Shown: positions 17,652-27,449, numbered from the stretch's first letter. The stretch is 64,000 nucleotides of DNA from Clostridium fallax (GCF_900129365.1 NZ_FQVM01000007.1:1-64000); one strand, 5' to 3'. Program-made: numbers and translations. Notes: generated by a model not told the origin, from the sequence alone.

Positions 17652-19250
17652 ATGAAAAATGATGAGGCTCTCAATTCTACAACTAAGCTTTATAAAGTTT
17701 TAAAAGCTTTAAAACTTAGAGTTCCTATAGAAGGAGCTTTTATTGGATTATTTTCAGGTCTCATAGTTGTTGCTTATAGAGTTTTGCTTGGTAAGGCAGA
17801 ATATTTTTCTATAAAAGTCTATACATTTTTAAACCATAATAAAATATATATTCCTTTAGGATTAATTGCATTAATTTTAGTTGGATATCTTGTAGGAATT
17901 ATGGTTGAAAAAGAACCTATGATATCTGGTAGTGGAATCCCCCAAATTGAAGGTCTTTTAACAGGATATTTTAAAATATCTCCATTAAGAGTTCTTATTG
18001 GTAAATTTTTTGGCGGAATACTTGCTATTGGTGCAGGATTATCTTTAGGTAGAGAAGGTCCTTCTATCCAATTAGGTGCAAGCTTTGGCCACTTAATTGG
18101 TAAACTTTTTAAGAAAGCTAATTTAGAATCAAGATTTTTAATAACTAGTGGAGCTAGTGCTGGTCTTGCAGCTGCTTTTAATGCACCTTTTTCCGGTGCT
18201 ATATTTTCTTTAGAGGAAGTGCACAAAAACTTTTCACCTCTAGTTCTTCTTGCTGCTATGTCAGCTTCTGTTACATCGGATTTTGTTACTAAAATATTCT
18301 TAGGCCATAAACCACTTTTTGATATACCTGGTGCAAAACCTTTATCTATAATTCCTTTTAGATATTATTGGTCACTAGTAATTTTAGGAGCTTCCTTAGG
18401 TCTTGCTGGAGCTCTATATAATTTAACTCTTTTAAAAACTCAAGATTTATATAGCAAAGTAAAATCTACAAGGAAAAGAATCATAATACCTTTTATATTT
18501 GCTCTAATATTTGGCTTAACTTTTCCTCAAATATTAGGTGGAGGCCATGGTATAATTCATCAATTATTAAGGGCAGAAATAGCTTTAAAAATGGCTATTT
18601 TACTTTTAATTTTTAAATTTATATTTTCTATGATAAGTTTCTGTTCTAATGCTCCTGGCGGAATATTATTCCCACTATTAGTTTTAGGTGGACTTATAGG
18701 TTGTATTTTTGCAAGAATTGGAATCAATCTTTTTGGTATTGATTCTACATATTTATGTAGCTTTGCTGTTATATCAATGGCTGGAATGTTCGCATCAATT
18801 GTTAGAGCTCCTATAACTGGCATTATGCTTGTATGTGAAATGAGTGGATCCTTTAATAATTTATTAAGCGTTTCACTTGTATGTATAGTATCTTATTTAG
18901 TTGCTTGTTTAACTGGTAGCGAACCAATTTATGAGTCTTTATTAGAAGAACGTATAAAAAAACAAAGGGGAGATAAAGAATGTCCATATGGAAAAGAGAA
19001 TGAAAAAATCTTTATAAGATACATAATAAATCAAGGTTCTGTAATTGAAGGATTACTTGTAAAAGACTTAAAACTTCCTACTAATTCTTTAATAGTTTCA
19101 ATAGAAAGAGGCATAGAAGAGATTACTCCAAGAGGAAATACTAAATTATTAAGAGGAGATTACATAATAATACTTTCTAGTGTTAAAGAGGAAACCAAAA
19201 TTAGAGATTATTTAGGTCCCTTATGTGAAGAATTGCCTTATAAACCTTAG
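17652..19250 (+). CDS. ClC-type chloride/proton antiporter with C-terminal TrkA_C domain
   Basis: The 532-residue membrane protein has the three ClC selectivity motifs: GSGIP, GREGPS (gating Glu present) and GGILFPLL. It also has a Glu pair in AIFSLEEV matching the internal proton glutamate, so an antiporter is more likely than a channel. The last 80 or so residues form a TrkA_C (RCK_C) regulatory domain (LLVKDLKLP, then LLRGDYIIIL). The ATG at 17652 is preferred because AAGGGAG precedes it by about 11 bases. An in-frame ATG at 17631 has no such site. It does not resemble fluoride-type ClC proteins. Confidence 0.92.
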   Translation: MKNDEALNSTTKLYKVLKALKLRVPIEGAFIGLFSGLIVVAYRVLLGKAEYFSIKVYTFLNHNKIYIPLGLIALILVGYLVGIMVEKEPMISGSGIPQIEGLLTGYFKISPLRVLIGKFFGGILAIGAGLSLGREGPSIQLGASFGHLIGKLFKKANLESRFLITSGASAGLAAAFNAPFSGAIFSLEEVHKNFSPLVLLAAMSASVTSDFVTKIFLGHKPLFDIPGAKPLSIIPFRYYWSLVILGASLGLAGALYNLTLLKTQDLYSKVKSTRKRIIIPFIFALIFGLTFPQILGGGHGIIHQLLRAEIALKMAILLLIFKFIFSMISFCSNAPGGILFPLLVLGGLIGCIFARIGINLFGIDSTYLCSFAVISMAGMFASIVRAPITGIMLVCEMSGSFNNLLSVSLVCIVSYLVACLTGSEPIYESLLEERIKKQRGDKECPYGKENEKIFIRYIINQGSVIEGLLVKDLKLPTNSLIVSIERGIEEITPRGNTKLLRGDYIIILSSVKEETKIRDYLGPLCEELPYKP

Positions 19251-19447
19251 TATAATCTTTATTATTTTACATTATAATTATTTAGATCTACTTATTATAA
19301 TTAATACAATCTTTTTAAATTTCTTTTAAATATAGCTAAATTAAAATTTTAAGGTTATATAAAGTTTTTGTATTAATCAATTAATATATAAGTATAATAA
19401 ATATTTATAGTATATTATTCTAATCCTACCAATTTATCACATAAAAA

Positions 19448-19488
19448 AGAGTAGCTAGATTTGTTCATTGCACAAATCTAGCTACTCT
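19448..19488 (-). terminator. Bidirectional terminator between clc and selB
   Basis: A perfect 17-bp stem (19448-19464 with 19472-19488) has a seven-base loop. It is followed by TTTTTT on the minus strand and by a weaker T run on the plus strand. It closes the selD-selA-selB operon and may also serve the convergent ClC gene. Confidence 0.85.
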
Positions 19489-19527
19489 CTATATAATAAG
19501 CAAAACTTCATGATATAAGCTTTATTT

Positions 19528-21435
19528 TTAAGCTAATATTCTCTTATCTTCAACTCTCTTAGTTAATTTTATATTATCAAAACTTTCTAAGATAGCAACT
19601 GCATATTTTCTACTTGTATTAAATAAATCCCTAGCTTCTCCTGCTGTAATTGAGCCATTTTTATTTATATATTCTATAACTAACTCTTTAGCTTTTAAAT
19701 AATTATTTTTAGAGAAGAAACAGTCATCTACAGTTTTAATTATATCTTCTCCATCTAAAAGATATTGATAAACCATCTTAAAAGCTCCCTTATCCTTCTC
19801 ATCCTTTATTATATCTTCATACTTAGGAGTTTGATATTTTCCTTCTTCGTAAGTTTTTAAAATTTTATTTTTTATTCTCTCTTGTTCCTTGGTAAAATTA
19901 ACTTGAAAATCATTTTTAGCTATAAAGCTTCCTTTAATCTTTATTTCACCTTTTTCTTCTAAAATCTTTAAAATCTCATCATAATTTTTTCCCTTTAATT
20001 TTGGTCCAAAGACCTTGCTTTTAATTTCTTCTTTACTCATACCTACTTTTAAAGGATTTGCTTTATGATAACCTTCTAAAAGTTTAACTATTTCATCACC
20101 TTTATTCATAAAAAATTTACTATGAATATATACAGGCTTATCTAAAGAAACTAGATTTATTATTTTTCTATCTTTTAATAAAACACCTAAGTATTCTTCA
20201 AGTTTTTCTTCTTTTCTTCCTAAGGATTTTAGTATTTCCTTACTATCTGGAAAACTTCCACTTATTCCTTCTAAAACCTTTTCTATTATATCTTCAGCAC
20301 TACCTTTTTCCTTAATTTTAAGCTCTTTTATATACTCTTCATCAAACCTCTTAACCTTTTTGCCTACTGGTTCTATAATAACTCCTCCACCTATAGTTTC
20401 CATTGGTGAATAATTTCTTATAACTATCCTATCTCCTCTTTGAGCAGTTATTGTATCTTCTAATCTTAATTGAATATAACTTTCATCACCTGGTTTAAGT
20501 TCTTCATCTGATAAAAGTATTACTCTTCCAATAATCTCTTTAGTCCCATGATAAACTCTAACTCTTTGACGATTTTCTAAATTTTTGCTTTGACTTGAAA
20601 GATACTTAAAAGAACAATCTATTATATATGAAGGCTCCATAATATTTGGAGTTGCTATAATATCTCCTCTTTTTATATCTTCTTTTTTTATATTAGATAG
20701 GTTTATTGCAGATCTTTGTCCAGCTTCTGCAAAAGGTTTATCCTCTTCATGAACCTGAATATTTCTAACTTTACCTTGTATAGTTTCTGGATAAACTTCT
20801 ATAGTGTCTCCAACAGATACCCTACCACTTATAATTGTTCCTGTAACTACAGTACCAAATCCACTTATAGTAAATACTCTATCTACTGGTAATCTAAAAT
20901 GTCCCTCTCTATCCTTTGATTCAACTTCATCTGTAGCCTTTTCTATCTCATCTATAAGAGCTTTTATTCCATCTTTATTTTTAGCTGAAACTTGAACTAA
21001 AGGTGCATTTTCAAGAAAAGTACCTTTTAATTTTTCTTTAACATCTTCTGTTATCATCTCAAGCCATTCTTCATCTACCATGTCTTTTTTAGTTAGTACA
21101 ACTATTCCCTTTTTTACATTTAAAAGACTTAATATTTCTAAATGTTCTTTTGTTTGAGGCATTACCCCTTCATCTGCTGCTATAACAAGTAGCACTACAT
21201 CCACAGTACTAACTCCTGCTAACATATTCTTTATAAATTTTTCATGACCTGGTACATCTATTATTCCAGCTCTCTTTCCTGATGGTAAATCAAAATAAGT
21301 AAATCCTAAATTTATAGATATACCTCTCTTTTTTTCTTCTTCTAAAGTATCTGTTTCTCTTCCTGTTAATGCTCTTATTAAAGTAGTTTTCCCATGGTCT
21401 ATATGTCCTGCAGTACCTATAATTACATGTTTCAT
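19528..21435 (-). CDS. selB: Selenocysteine-specific elongation factor SelB
   Basis: This 635-residue GTPase delivers selenocysteyl-tRNA to the ribosome at UGA codons marked by a SECIS hairpin. GTP-binding motifs are GTAGHIDHGKTTL, DVPGHEKF and TKKDM near the N terminus. The EF-Tu-like domains 2 and 3 follow, and then C-terminal winged helices that bind SECIS RNA. The length is normal for SelB. It overlaps selA by four bases (ATGA type). With SelA and SelD it completes the decoding pathway except for selC (tRNA-Sec), which I do not find in this window. Confidence 0.95.
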   Translation of the reverse strand: MKHVIIGTAGHIDHGKTTLIRALTGRETDTLEEEKKRGISINLGFTYFDLPSGKRAGIIDVPGHEKFIKNMLAGVSTVDVVLLVIAADEGVMPQTKEHLEILSLLNVKKGIVVLTKKDMVDEEWLEMITEDVKEKLKGTFLENAPLVQVSAKNKDGIKALIDEIEKATDEVESKDREGHFRLPVDRVFTISGFGTVVTGTIISGRVSVGDTIEVYPETIQGKVRNIQVHEEDKPFAEAGQRSAINLSNIKKEDIKRGDIIATPNIMEPSYIIDCSFKYLSSQSKNLENRQRVRVYHGTKEIIGRVILLSDEELKPGDESYIQLRLEDTITAQRGDRIVIRNYSPMETIGGGVIIEPVGKKVKRFDEEYIKELKIKEKGSAEDIIEKVLEGISGSFPDSKEILKSLGRKEEKLEEYLGVLLKDRKIINLVSLDKPVYIHSKFFMNKGDEIVKLLEGYHKANPLKVGMSKEEIKSKVFGPKLKGKNYDEILKILEEKGEIKIKGSFIAKNDFQVNFTKEQERIKNKILKTYEEGKYQTPKYEDIIKDEKDKGAFKMVYQYLLDGEDIIKTVDDCFFSKNNYLKAKELVIEYINKNGSITAGEARDLFNTSRKYAVAILESFDNIKLTKRVEDKRILA

Positions 21436-22826
21436 ATCTTATCTCCTACTTCCTTAAGTCCATTTAGGATTATTTCATAATCATCTTCTTGTATTGTTCT
21501 TAAATCTATTAAAACTTCACCATTATAAACTCTAGTTATTATTGGAATTTCATATGCTCTTAGTCCTTCTTCTATATCCTTTTCAGATATTTTATCACTT
21601 TTTATTTTTATAGCATAACTTTTCATTTCTGCTGTTGGCATAGAACCGCCACCTACCATTGAACTAATTTCTCCTACATTAAACTTAAAATTTTCTTTTA
21701 ATGGTGATAACTTTCTTTTAAGTCTTTGTGCTCTTTTTTTAAGTTCTTCTTCACTTAAAAGCATCATATTTAAGGTTGGAATTTTCTTTATTGCATCTAT
21801 TTCATCTCTATAATGCCTTAAAGTTCCTTCTAAAGCTGCTAAAGTAAATTTATCTACTCTTAAAGCTCTTGTAATTTGATTTTTTTTCATTCTTTCTATA
21901 ATTTCTTTTTTTCCTGCAATAACTCCAGCTTGAGGTCCCCCAAGCATTTTATCTCCACTAAAAGTTACTACATCTACACCTTTTTTTATACTTTCTTGTA
22001 CTGTAGGTTCATATGGGAAACCATACTTTGAAAGATCTACTAAAACTCCACTACCTATATCCTCCATAACTGGTATACCTTTTTCACTGCCTAACTTTAC
22101 AAGTTCTTCTAAAGGGACCTCTTCTGTAAATCCATAAATTTTAAAATTTGACGTATGAACTTTTAAAAGTACTCCTGTATTTTCAGTAATATTATTTTCA
22201 TAATCATAAAGATGAGTTCTATTTGTAGTACCTACTTCAACAAGGTTTGCTTTACTAAATCTCATAACCTCAGGTATTCTAAAAGAACCTCCAATTTCTA
22301 CTAATTGACCTCTTGAAACTATTGCTTCTTTATCTTCACAAAGAGTATTTAAAGCAAGCATTACTGCTGCTGCATTATTATTTACAACTAAAGCTCCCTC
22401 TGCTCCTGTAATTTCTTTTATTAATTCTTCAATATGAGAATATCTAGATCCCCTTGAACCTTTTTCTAAGTTATACTCTAAGTTATTATAATGTTTTGCA
22501 ACATTAAGAATACCCTCTACTGCATCTTCACATAAAAGAGATCTACCAAGGTTTGTGTGAATAACAATTCCTGCTCCATTTACTACCCTTTTAAGATGAG
22601 GCATATTCTTTCTTTTTAAAATTTCACTTGCTTTTTTTAATACCTCTTCATCAGTAAAAGATTTTTGTATTTTACCCTGTAAAATTCCTTTTCTATAAAA
22701 GTCTATACTATCCCTTATAGATTCTACTACAAGATTTCTACTTTCTTTCTCACATAAATCATTAACTTTCTTTAAAGAAAGTAATTCATCAACCTTAGGA
22801 AGCATTCTTAAAAGCTCTTTATTCAT
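21432..22826 (-). CDS. selA: L-seryl-tRNA(Sec) selenium transferase SelA
   Basis: SelA is a PLP enzyme that converts Ser-tRNA(Sec) to Sec-tRNA(Sec) using selenophosphate. The 464-residue protein has the PLP lysine in FSGDKMLGGPQAG and the N-terminal RRVVNGAG-like segment VVNGAGIVIHTNLGRS. I choose the ATG at 22826 because GGGGGTTGGG lies directly upstream. The in-frame ATG at 22841 would include that site in the coding region. It is followed with a four-base overlap by selB and preceded by selD. Confidence 0.94.
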   Translation of the reverse strand: MNKELLRMLPKVDELLSLKKVNDLCEKESRNLVVESIRDSIDFYRKGILQGKIQKSFTDEEVLKKASEILKRKNMPHLKRVVNGAGIVIHTNLGRSLLCEDAVEGILNVAKHYNNLEYNLEKGSRGSRYSHIEELIKEITGAEGALVVNNNAAAVMLALNTLCEDKEAIVSRGQLVEIGGSFRIPEVMRFSKANLVEVGTTNRTHLYDYENNITENTGVLLKVHTSNFKIYGFTEEVPLEELVKLGSEKGIPVMEDIGSGVLVDLSKYGFPYEPTVQESIKKGVDVVTFSGDKMLGGPQAGVIAGKKEIIERMKKNQITRALRVDKFTLAALEGTLRHYRDEIDAIKKIPTLNMMLLSEEELKKRAQRLKRKLSPLKENFKFNVGEISSMVGGGSMPTAEMKSYAIKIKSDKISEKDIEEGLRAYEIPIITRVYNGEVLIDLRTIQEDDYEIILNGLKEVGDKI

Positions 22827-22862
22827 ATTCCCAACCCCCATAAATTTAATAATGATACTAAA

Positions 22863-22897
22863 ATAAGCTATAACCTTCTGAGAAAATTATAGCTTAT
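22863..22897 (-). other. Hairpin between selD and selA
   Basis: There is an 11-bp inverted repeat (ATAAGCTATAA with TTATAGCTTAT, 13-base loop) in the 151-base gap between selD and selA. A short TTATTTTAG run follows on the minus strand. It could be a weak terminator or attenuator that lowers selA-selB expression relative to selD. Confidence 0.4.
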
Positions 22898-22977
22898 CTA
22901 AACTCTACTTAAGAAAATATTTTTTCCATATTAAAGATTTTTAAAGCCTTTTAACTTAAAGCTATTATGTAATATAA

Positions 22978-24009
22978 TTATTCAACTATTATATAATAAT
23001 CTTTAAAGTTCTCAACTTCTCCAACTATATTACTTTCAAGTTCTAAAGTATTTAGCTCTTCCATTAGCTTTTGAGCTACACTTCTATTACAAGTTACCAT
23101 AAGTCCCCCAGATGTTTGAGGATCAAATAATATATCTTCTAGCCAAGGCTCAACATTATTTAAAAGATACTTTCCTTCTATATATACTCTATTGCTATAG
23201 CTTCCTGCTGGTACTAGCCCCATTTCACTATATTCTTTAGCTTCTTCTATATAAGGAACCATTTCTTTATATATCCTAAAAGTTTTATTGGATCCATTAG
23301 CCATTTCATATCCATGACCCATAAATCCGAATCCTGTAATATCAGTACAGGAACTTATAGGATATTTTTGAGCGATTTCTCCTGCATATTTATTTAAGGT
23401 TACCATAACCTTTACTGCTTTATTATAAGCTTCCTCTGATGCTAATCCACCTTTAATTGCTGTATTTACTATTCCTGTTCCTAATGGCTTTGTAAGTATT
23501 AAAACATCTCCAACCTCTGCTCCATAGTTTTTAAATACTTTATCAGGATGAACAACTCCCGTTACAGATAACCCATATTTAGGTTCATCATCTTGAACTG
23601 AGTGTCCTCCAACAACTACAGCTCCAGCCTCTATAACTTTATCTGCTCCGCCCTTTAAGATCTCACCTAAAATTTCTATAGGTAAGCAATTAGGAAAACA
23701 AACTATATTTAAAGCAACTACCGGCTTTCCCCCCATAGCATATACGTCACTTAAAGAATTTGCTGCCGCAATTTGTCCAAAAGTATATGGATCATCTACT
23801 ACCGGTGTAAAAAAGTCTAAGGTTTGTATAGTTGCTATATCATCACTTAACTTATAAACCGCCGCATCATCTGAGGTATCAATTCCAACTATAAGATTAC
23901 TACTATTGGCCTTTGGTAATTTGTCTAATATTTTTGAAAGGGTCTCCGGCCCTATTTTCGCTGCTCAGCCTGATGTCTTTGCAAGCTCTGTTAGCTTTTT
24001 ATTTATCAT
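22978..24009 (-). CDS. selD: Selenide, water dikinase SelD, a selenoprotein with Sec at codon 15
   Basis: SelD makes selenophosphate from selenide and ATP. The ATG at 24009 follows GGTGGGA. In-frame translation runs through TGA at 23965-23967 (codon 15) and continues without stops to give 343 residues. The context KTSGUAAKIG is the conserved catalytic loop where many SelD proteins carry Cys or Sec. Downstream lie GIDTSDDAAVY, LDFFTPVVDDPY and ANSLSDVYAMGG, all typical of SelD. A conventional ORF call starts at an internal Met near 23736 and loses about 90 residues. Bases just after the UGA can form a small GGG/CCC hairpin that could act as the SECIS element. Confidence 0.95.
23938..23967 (-). 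promoter_or_regulatory. UGA-Sec codon and possible bacterial SECIS hairpin of selD
   Basis: The UGA occupies 23965-23967. About 12 bases downstream in the mRNA, AGGG pairs with CCCT around a CCGGAGA loop with exposed guanines. Bacterial SECIS elements are loose hairpins directly after the UGA, so this is a reasonable candidate. The stem is only four pairs by eye and needs folding to confirm. Confidence 0.5.
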
Positions 24010-24140
24010 TATCCCACCTCCAATTAAATGCTTAAACTAATTATATAATATTTTATCCCATTATAAAAGAAAGTTACAAATTTAGTTTTTTAAGTATTTT
24101 TTAGGAAAATAATTTTTTTAATGTAATTATTTAAGGATTT

Positions 24141-24866
24141 TTAAGTTGTAATTTTATTTTTAAATTTTTCAAAGGTCTTATCTCCTATTCTATCTATATT
24201 TTTAATATCTTCTATATTTTTAAATCCTCCATTTTTTTCCCTATACTCTATTATTTTTTCTGCAGTTTTCTCTCCAACAGAAGGAAGATTCATAAGTTCT
24301 TCTTTGCTTGCTGTATTTATGTTTATAATAGAATCTTTATCATTACTTGAATCTCCATTAGAGCTTTTGCTATTTATAGTACTATCATTACTGGGTGGAA
24401 TAGTGATTCCTGCATCCACTTCTGCTTTACTTTGAATTATTACAAGATCATGATTATTTAACTTTTTTGCCCTATTTATATTTCTAATATCCGCTTCTTC
24501 TGTAAGACCTCCTGCTAAAGTTATAAGGTCATTTATAATCTTATTTTCTTCTATATAATATACATTAGGATTTTTAACCTCTCCCCTTATTTCTACTACT
24601 ATTTTATTTAAAGAATCTTTTTGAATTTCTTTATTATTTAAATTATTTTCTTCATTTTTATAATTAGAACTTTCTTTTAAATTGCTTTCTGAATTATTAT
24701 TAGAAGAATTAACTTCCTTACTTCCTTCCTTTTCTTCTACAAACATTTCTTCTAAAGATATATCCTCATTTTTCTTAGGAGTTGAATTAAAATATCCAAC
24801 AGCTAAAAATACTGCTCCAATTATTACCATTGCAATTATACCAATTAGCTTTTCTTTTTTTCTCAT
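24141..24866 (-). CDS. comEA: ComEA-like helix-hairpin-helix DNA-binding protein
   Basis: This 241-residue membrane-anchored competence-type DNA receptor begins with a transmembrane segment near the N terminus (LIGIIAMVIIGAVFLAVGY). A low-complexity Asn/Ser/Glu linker follows, then an SLBB domain (VVEIRGEVKNPNVYYIEE) and a C-terminal double HhH domain (ININTASKEELMNLPSVGEK). GGAGG sets the start at 24866; an upstream in-frame ATG at 24908 lacks one. No comEC gene is near, so its part in DNA uptake is inferred from family only. It is read toward selD but separated from it by 131 bases. Confidence 0.88.
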   Translation of the reverse strand: MRKKEKLIGIIAMVIIGAVFLAVGYFNSTPKKNEDISLEEMFVEEKEGSKEVNSSNNNSESNLKESSNYKNEENNLNNKEIQKDSLNKIVVEIRGEVKNPNVYYIEENKIINDLITLAGGLTEEADIRNINRAKKLNNHDLVIIQSKAEVDAGITIPPSNDSTINSKSSNGDSSNDKDSIININTASKEELMNLPSVGEKTAEKIIEYREKNGGFKNIEDIKNIDRIGDKTFEKFKNKITT

Positions 24867-24943
24867 AAAATTCCTCCAATTTAATGAATCTAATTGAAGT
24901 ATTGACACATTTTTGCAAATTTATAGCAATGTATGCTATTTTC

Positions 24944-24952
24944 TGATATACT
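24944..24952 (+). promoter_or_regulatory. Candidate extended -10 promoter for the carboxypeptidase gene
   Basis: The sequence TGATATACT has the TGn plus TATACT form of an extended -10 box, about 105 bases before the ATG at 25057. A TTGACA at 24902-24907 is too far upstream to be its -35. Placement is by eye. Confidence 0.35.
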
Positions 24953-25056
24953 ATAAAAGATTTATAAATTATCTATAAATTTTTTATAAATCTTTTATAT
25001 ATTAATAAAATTTGTCAACAATATTGAATAAAACATATGAATTTTGGGGGAAATAT

Positions 25057-26397
25057 ATGAAAATTTCAACTAAAAATAGTATACAATTTAAAATAAAAAA
25101 TTTTATATTAATATTAACTATGATTTTAACGACTTCAATTTTTACCATTGAAGCTAAAGGAGAAACTCTTCCACCTAATATTAACGCTGAAGGAGTAGTT
25201 CTTTTAGATGGTAATACTGGTAAAGTACTTTATGGTAAAAATGAGGATCAGTCTTTAGCACCAGCATCTACAACTAAAATCCTTACTGCATTAATAGTTT
25301 TAGAAAAAACTAACTTAAATGATATTGTTACAGTAGGTAAAAATCCACCTAATGCAGAAGGAACTTCTATAGGGCTTAAAGAAGGTGACCAATATACTAT
25401 AGAGGAAATCTTACATGGTCTTCTTTTGGAATCTGCCAATGATTGTGCAGAAGCCTTAGCAGAATATGTAGGTGGTTCTATAGAAAACTTTGCTAAAATA
25501 ATGAATGATAAAGCTCGTTCTCTTGGTGCTATAAACTGTAATTTTGTAAATCCTAGTGGATTATATGAAGATGACCATAAAACAACAGCCCATGATTTAG
25601 CTCTAATAATGAGAGAGGTTTATAAAAACCCTGATTTTATAAGAATATCAAGAGAACCTATTTTTAAATTTCCACCAAGTAAAGTTGATGGTCTAGAAAA
25701 GTGGGTTAATAATAAAAATATGCTTATTAGAACTAGTAATTCTTACTATTATCCTTGTGCTATTTGTGGGAAAACTGGTTACACAACAAATTCACAACAT
25801 ACATATACTGCAGTTGCAGAAAGAAATGGTCAAATATTAGTCCTTTCCATTTTAAAGTGTCCTGATAAAGATACTTATTTTAAAGGCTCTAAAGACTTAT
25901 TTGAATACGGATTTAATAATTTCAAATCCTTAAAACTTTATAGTAAAGGTGATGAAATATCAACATATAAAATAAATAAAAATCTTGAAATGCCTTTAAT
26001 AGCATCACAAGACTTTTACTACACAATAAAAAATGAAGACTTAAAAAAATTTTTAAATAAAGATTTAAAGGATGTTTCTAATGAAGAAATAATCTCTACT
26101 TTAAATCCAAAAGTAGAATTAGAAAATGTAAATTTAAAAAATAAATCCTTTAATAGAGGAGATAAAATTTTAAATGGCTCAGTAAAGATTAATGATGAGG
26201 TAATAGGAACTTTATCTTTAACAGCTCCTATTGATAGAGAATACTCTAAGCTTGAAACAAGTTATTCTTTTTCATCTATTCCTCTTATAGTGATAATAAT
26301 TGCAGTAATAGCAGTTATATCTATTTTAATATTGATTATATCTAAATACTCAAGCCATAAAAAGATTAAAAAGTTTAATAATAGATTTTTTAATTAA
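25057..26397 (+). CDS. D-alanyl-D-alanine carboxypeptidase (PBP5/DacF type)
   Basis: This 446-residue low-molecular-weight penicillin-binding protein trims terminal D-Ala from peptidoglycan stem peptides. A signal peptide is followed by the active-site motifs STTK (in LAPASTTK), SAN (in LLESANDC) and KTG (in CGKTGYT). A PBP5-type C-terminal domain and a hydrophobic anchor (VIIIAVIAVISILILII) end the protein. GGGGG at 25046-25050 sets the ATG at 25057; the in-frame ATG at 25012 is not preceded by a site. It stands alone on the plus strand. Confidence 0.93.
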   Translation: MKISTKNSIQFKIKNFILILTMILTTSIFTIEAKGETLPPNINAEGVVLLDGNTGKVLYGKNEDQSLAPASTTKILTALIVLEKTNLNDIVTVGKNPPNAEGTSIGLKEGDQYTIEEILHGLLLESANDCAEALAEYVGGSIENFAKIMNDKARSLGAINCNFVNPSGLYEDDHKTTAHDLALIMREVYKNPDFIRISREPIFKFPPSKVDGLEKWVNNKNMLIRTSNSYYYPCAICGKTGYTTNSQHTYTAVAERNGQILVLSILKCPDKDTYFKGSKDLFEYGFNNFKSLKLYSKGDEISTYKINKNLEMPLIASQDFYYTIKNEDLKKFLNKDLKDVSNEEIISTLNPKVELENVNLKNKSFNRGDKILNGSVKINDEVIGTLSLTAPIDREYSKLETSYSFSSIPLIVIIIAVIAVISILILIISKYSSHKKIKKFNNRFFN

Positions 26398-26410
26398 AAA
26401 TAGTAATTTA

Positions 26411-26507
26411 AAAGAGGCTATATAACAAAGCTTTCCAAAAGACAATATACTATTTAAATATTTTAAATAGTATATTATTTAAGGGTTAGCTTTTTATGAT
26501 GCCTCTT
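26411..26507. repeat. Nested palindrome, bidirectional terminator or MITE-like element
   Basis: A perfect 15-bp inverted repeat (26444-26458 with 26462-26476, loop of 3) sits inside an outer imperfect stem. In that stem AAGAGGC near 26411 pairs with GCCTCTT near 26501, and AAAGCT pairs with AGCTTT. The plus strand ends in ATTTTTT. It separates two convergent genes, so termination is the simplest role. The long two-level structure also resembles a small mobile palindrome. Confidence 0.6.
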
Positions 26508-26558
26508 AATTTTTTACAATAAATTCTATAAATTTTTATAAATATACTTATAAAATTT

Positions 26559-27449
26559 TTATTTTAGCTTTTCTATAAGATTTTTCATATCCTTTGGTAT
26601 ATCTGCTCTTAATGAAAGTTTTTTCTTTGTTCTTGGGCTTTCAAAATCTAATCCATAAGCATGAAGTGCCTGTCTTTTTATATATTCTTCATCTTCAGTT
26701 CCATATAAAGAATCTCCAAAAATAGGATGTCCTAAATGACTTAGATGAACTCTTATTTGGTGAGTTCTTCCTGTTTCTAAAAGACATTCTACTAAGTCTC
26801 CATCTTTAAAACTTTCTAAAACTTTATAATGGGTTATACTTTCTTGTCCCCTTGGATCTATTATTCTCTTTAATGTTCCTTCCCCTACTCTATATATAGG
26901 TGCATTTATAGTTCCTTCTTTTTCTTTAAGATTTCCATGAACTATTGCTAAATATCTCTTTTTAAAGTTTTCTCCTCTCATCTCTTTTGATAAAGCCATA
27001 TGGGCATATTGATTTTTTCCAATTATTATAAGACCAGATGTATTCATATCTAATCTGCTTACTAATCTTACTATACAATTTTGATTAGTTTCCTTAAAGT
27101 AATATAATATACCATTAGCTAATGTACCACTTTGATGTCTTTTAGTAGGGTGAACAACCATAAAAGGCTCTTTATTTAAAACTAAAATATCTTCATCTTC
27201 ATAAACTATATTTAAATCCATTTTTTCTGCATTAAAATCTTGACTTTCATTTTTACATAAATCTACTTCTATTTTTTCTCCTAAATTTAAAACATAATTC
27301 ATCTTTACAGCTTTTCCATCTACAAAAATTCTTTTATCAATAGATGCTCCCTTAATAAGTCTTGAAGATAACCCTAGTTTTTCTTTAAGAAATTCTCTTA
27401 TCTTTTTTTTATCATATTCTTTAGGAACTATTTCTCTTAGGTTACTCAT
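26559..27449 (-). CDS. RluA-family pseudouridine synthase (RluD-like)
   Basis: The 296-residue enzyme converts uridines in rRNA to pseudouridine. An N-terminal S4 RNA-binding domain (KEKLGLSSRLIKGAS) leads into the catalytic domain, with the active-site Asp in VSRLDMNTSGLII. The later GRTHQIRVHLSHLGHP is the family signature. Several paralogues usually exist in clostridia, so the target position is not assigned. The start at 27449 follows AGGAGG-like sequence. Confidence 0.92.
   Translation of the reverse strand: MSNLREIVPKEYDKKKIREFLKEKLGLSSRLIKGASIDKRIFVDGKAVKMNYVLNLGEKIEVDLCKNESQDFNAEKMDLNIVYEDEDILVLNKEPFMVVHPTKRHQSGTLANGILYYFKETNQNCIVRLVSRLDMNTSGLIIIGKNQYAHMALSKEMRGENFKKRYLAIVHGNLKEKEGTINAPIYRVGEGTLKRIIDPRGQESITHYKVLESFKDGDLVECLLETGRTHQIRVHLSHLGHPIFGDSLYGTEDEEYIKRQALHAYGLDFESPRTKKKLSLRADIPKDMKNLIEKLK

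Noticed and set aside
22978..23736. SelD as a 252-residue protein starting at an internal Met
   Set aside because: Homology continues upstream through a UGA-Sec codon to an ATG with a ribosome site at 24009.
19250..24140. selC (tRNA-Sec) within the sel operon gaps
   Set aside because: The gaps after selB, between selD and selA, and after comEA hold only simple hairpins or AT-rich sequence, with no tRNA-like cloverleaf or GGTTC loop seen.
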